This document shows, one piece after another, positions 5,389 to 6,651 of a stretch of 6,651 nt of DNA. The stretch spans positions 1 through 6,651 of the forward strand of contig JAQVKJ010000072.1 of NCBI GenBank assembly GCA_028694715.1, read 5' to 3'. The translations under genes and the position numbers were made by a program. Each line of letters starts with the position of its first letter. Positions within the stretch are counted from its first letter, which is position 1. The DNA is from Weeksellaceae bacterium. Lineage in GTDB: Bacteria; Bacteroidota; Bacteroidia; Flavobacteriales; Weeksellaceae. Below the pieces are notes generated by a model. That model saw nothing but the letters and a program-made list of their open reading frames with translations, did no database searches and was not told the DNA's origin.

Positions 5389-6072
5389 ATGGAAGACAAT
5401 AACAAAGACAAAATTGACGAGTTGAAAATGCTCTGGCACAGCCAGAAGGATTATATTAATTATGATTCCGAAAAGATTTTCAGGATGATTCACAGAAAAT
5501 CTATCAATTCTGTGCAATGGCTGTTTATCATCAGCCTGATTGAATTGCTGATTGGGCTGTTCATCACACTGTGGTCATTGTTTTCCGGGAAACATTATTA
5601 CTCTTCATCCGTGATGGAAGTAATGGGCGAAGAAAACATCAGCAGGATTGAAACTTTTTCAAACACGGGTATTGTCTTTTCATTCGTTTTAATGGGCATT
5701 ATTTACTATTTCTACCGAAAAATATCCACACAATCTTCTATCAACACACTTATAAACAGCATCATCAGATTCAGAAAAGCAGTGGTCATTTGTCTGATAG
5801 CCATTGTACTGATTTTGTTGATTTTCATGTTTCCAATTTATTTTGAAATCGGAAAGAACATCGCAATACAAAACAGCATAAGCAACTCTGCAACAAGCAA
5901 TTTGAGTCCCGAAGAACTACAAAAAGTCGGTAGAACTGCTGGTTGGTTCATGGCCGTGATATCGGTTAGCATTATTGGGATTTTCTTTTTTGCGTATTAT
6001 TATCTGATTTACGGATTTTTCCTGAGAAGGCTCACCAAGAACCAAAGAGAGTTGAAAGAAATCAGAGATTGA
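5389..6072 (+). CDS. Four-helix membrane protein, likely regulator of the adjacent ECF sigma factor
   Basis: A 227-residue protein with a charged N-terminal segment of about 40 residues (containing DELKMLWHSQ and EKIFRMIHRKS), then predicted transmembrane helices at about 41-65, 92-110, 131-152 and 184-210, and a short basic C-terminal tail (RRLTKNQRELKE). A polar loop of about 30 residues (153-183) separates helices 3 and 4. With four helices and a basic tail, both ends should be cytoplasmic. It has no signal peptide and no HxxxCxxC zinc anti-sigma motif. I recall similar proteins next to ECF sigma genes in flavobacteria, often carrying the misleading label beta-carotene 15,15'-monooxygenase; nothing here supports an oxygenase. 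The start lies 4 bases after the sigma stop, so the two genes form one unit. The best inference is a membrane-bound anti-sigma or signal-sensing partner that binds the sigma factor through the N-terminal segment. Untested. Confidence 0.85.
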   Translation: MEDNNKDKIDELKMLWHSQKDYINYDSEKIFRMIHRKSINSVQWLFIISLIELLIGLFITLWSLFSGKHYYSSSVMEVMGEENISRIETFSNTGIVFSFVLMGIIYYFYRKISTQSSINTLINSIIRFRKAVVICLIAIVLILLIFMFPIYFEIGKNIAIQNSISNSATSNLSPEELQKVGRTAGWFMAVISVSIIGIFFFAYYYLIYGFFLRRLTKNQRELKEIRD

Positions 6073-6162
6073 ATTTTATTGACCGAGCCTGATTATGATT
6101 TGCAGAAGTGTATCGGTTAGCCTAATTTAGCACAACTTTAGAAATCATAATTCACACAACAG
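6073..6162 (+). promoter_or_regulatory. Spacer with promoter candidate for the sugar kinase
   Basis: TTTG at 6099-6102 is followed after 20 bases by TAATTTAG at 6123-6130, matching the Bacteroidota pattern TTTG-N19-21-TAnnTTTG with one mismatch. Transcription would start near 6134, leaving a leader of about 29 bases before the ATG at 6163. No hairpin with a T-run follows the membrane-protein stop, so some read-through from the sigma operon cannot be excluded. Confidence 0.5.
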
Positions 6163-6651
6163 ATGATTGCAATTGCAGAAAGTGGTTCCACCAAGACAGA
6201 CTGGGTGATTCTGAACAATGATTTGACAGAAAATTTTAGAACCAACACCATCGGATTCAACCCATACCACATCGGTTCGGATTCCATTTACAAAGAGCTG
6301 TCTGCCAACAAAGAATTGTCAGAAATTGCAGACAAAATCTCGAAAGTTTATTTCTACGGTTCGGGTTGTTCGGCCGATTTTCTGCATCAAATCGTTAGAA
6401 ATGGTTTTCGCCCTCTTTTCAAAAATGCCGACTTGCATATCGACCACGACCTACTGGCCGCCTGCTATGCGGTTTATCGCGGCGAACCTGCCATGGTATG
6501 TATTCTCGGGACTGGTTCCAACGCATGTTATTTTGACGGAAAAAAAATCAAGGAAGCCACTCCATCCCTCGCCTACATTCTGGGAGACGAAGGCAGCGGA
6601 AGTTATATGGGAAAAAAACTGCTGCATGCTTATTTTTCAAAAAAAATGCCC
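6163..6651 (+). CDS. BadF/BadG/BcrA/BcrD-type kinase, probably N-acetylglucosamine kinase; 3' part outside window
   Basis: The frame runs from ATG at 6163 to the last base, 163 codons, so roughly the N-terminal half is visible. It shows the ASKHA (actin/hexokinase fold) kinase motifs in order: the phosphate-1 loop A5-E-S-G-S-T-K-T-D-W14, a YGSGCS turn (65-70), the acidic site IDHDLLAA (D94 and D96; the family's catalytic base lies in such a DHD segment), the phosphate-2 loop LGTGSN (115-120), and LGDEGSGSYMG (140-150), which is characteristic of the BadF and GlcNAc-kinase group. Such enzymes phosphorylate N-acetylglucosamine or related amino sugars in the cytoplasm, feeding cell-wall sugar recycling; the family also includes benzoyl-CoA reductase ATPase subunits, which usually differ in these loops. 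No signal peptide is present. Sugar specificity cannot be settled from the half visible. It has its own promoter candidate and is probably not functionally tied to the sigma factor. Confidence 0.88.
   Translation, partial: MIAIAESGSTKTDWVILNNDLTENFRTNTIGFNPYHIGSDSIYKELSANKELSEIADKISKVYFYGSGCSADFLHQIVRNGFRPLFKNADLHIDHDLLAACYAVYRGEPAMVCILGTGSNACYFDGKKIKEATPSLAYILGDEGSGSYMGKKLLHAYFSKKMP

Noticed and set aside
5389..6072. Reading the membrane protein as a carotenoid oxygenase because similar proteins carry that name
   Set aside because: Carotenoid oxygenases are about 500-residue beta-propeller enzymes with four iron-binding histidines; this 227-residue four-helix protein has none of that.
6178..6200. 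Glu instead of the usual Asp in the phosphate-1 loop of the kinase (AESGSTKT), considered as a sign of lost activity
   Set aside because: Glutamate at this place occurs in active relatives, such as animal GlcNAc kinase with EGGGT, and all other loops visible are intact.

Overview
The window looks like chromosomal DNA from a member of the Bacteroidota, most likely a flavobacterium. The reasons are moderate-to-low GC, intergenic promoters of the TAnnTTTG type rather than TATAAT, little or no Shine-Dalgarno sequence before starts, and proteins typical of that group: an M1 peptidase with a GMEHQ motif, a TraB/GumN protein, a DCC-family protein, an ECF sigma factor with a multi-helix membrane partner, and a BadF-type kinase. 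I cannot name a genus. I see no tRNA, rRNA, CRISPR array, insertion sequence or phage gene. Seven protein genes cover almost everything, and the two at the window edges are incomplete.

Left part (1-4539, minus strand). Read in the direction of transcription, the order is a secreted M1 aminopeptidase-like metallopeptidase (4539-2893), an 89-base gap, a small DCC thiol-disulfide oxidoreductase-like protein (2803-2402), 12 bases, a secreted TraB/GumN protein (2389-1511), and a secreted M14 zinc carboxypeptidase (from 1518, running off the left edge). The last two overlap by 8 bases. Three of the four have signal peptides, and two are exopeptidases expected to work from opposite ends of peptides. 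The simplest reading is a cell-envelope peptide-degrading unit driven at least partly from a TAAATTTG promoter just upstream of the M1 gene.

Centre (4540-4862). This 323-base divergent intergenic region holds the M1 promoter, an AT-rich stretch with three TAACTTT copies, two consecutive hairpins of which the second is a strong rightward intrinsic terminator, and the sigma-factor promoter. No rightward gene precedes the terminator, so a short terminated transcript (roughly 4750-4833) is the best explanation. It would be a candidate small RNA or attenuated leader.

Right part (4863-6651, plus strand). An ECF sigma factor gene has no ATG start, and its most upstream possible TTG start lies inside a good -7 promoter element, so a second TTG at 4884 is the better start. 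Four bases downstream is a membrane protein with four predicted helices and a short charged N-terminal domain, probably the regulator (anti-sigma-like) of that sigma factor. After a 90-base gap with its own promoter candidate comes the first 163 codons of a BadF/BadG/BcrA/BcrD-type sugar kinase, probably an N-acetylglucosamine kinase.

Most of the window is ordinary core-type flavobacterial gene content. The parts worth a second look are the start and promoter of the sigma gene, the terminated short transcript before it, and the sigma/membrane-protein pair.
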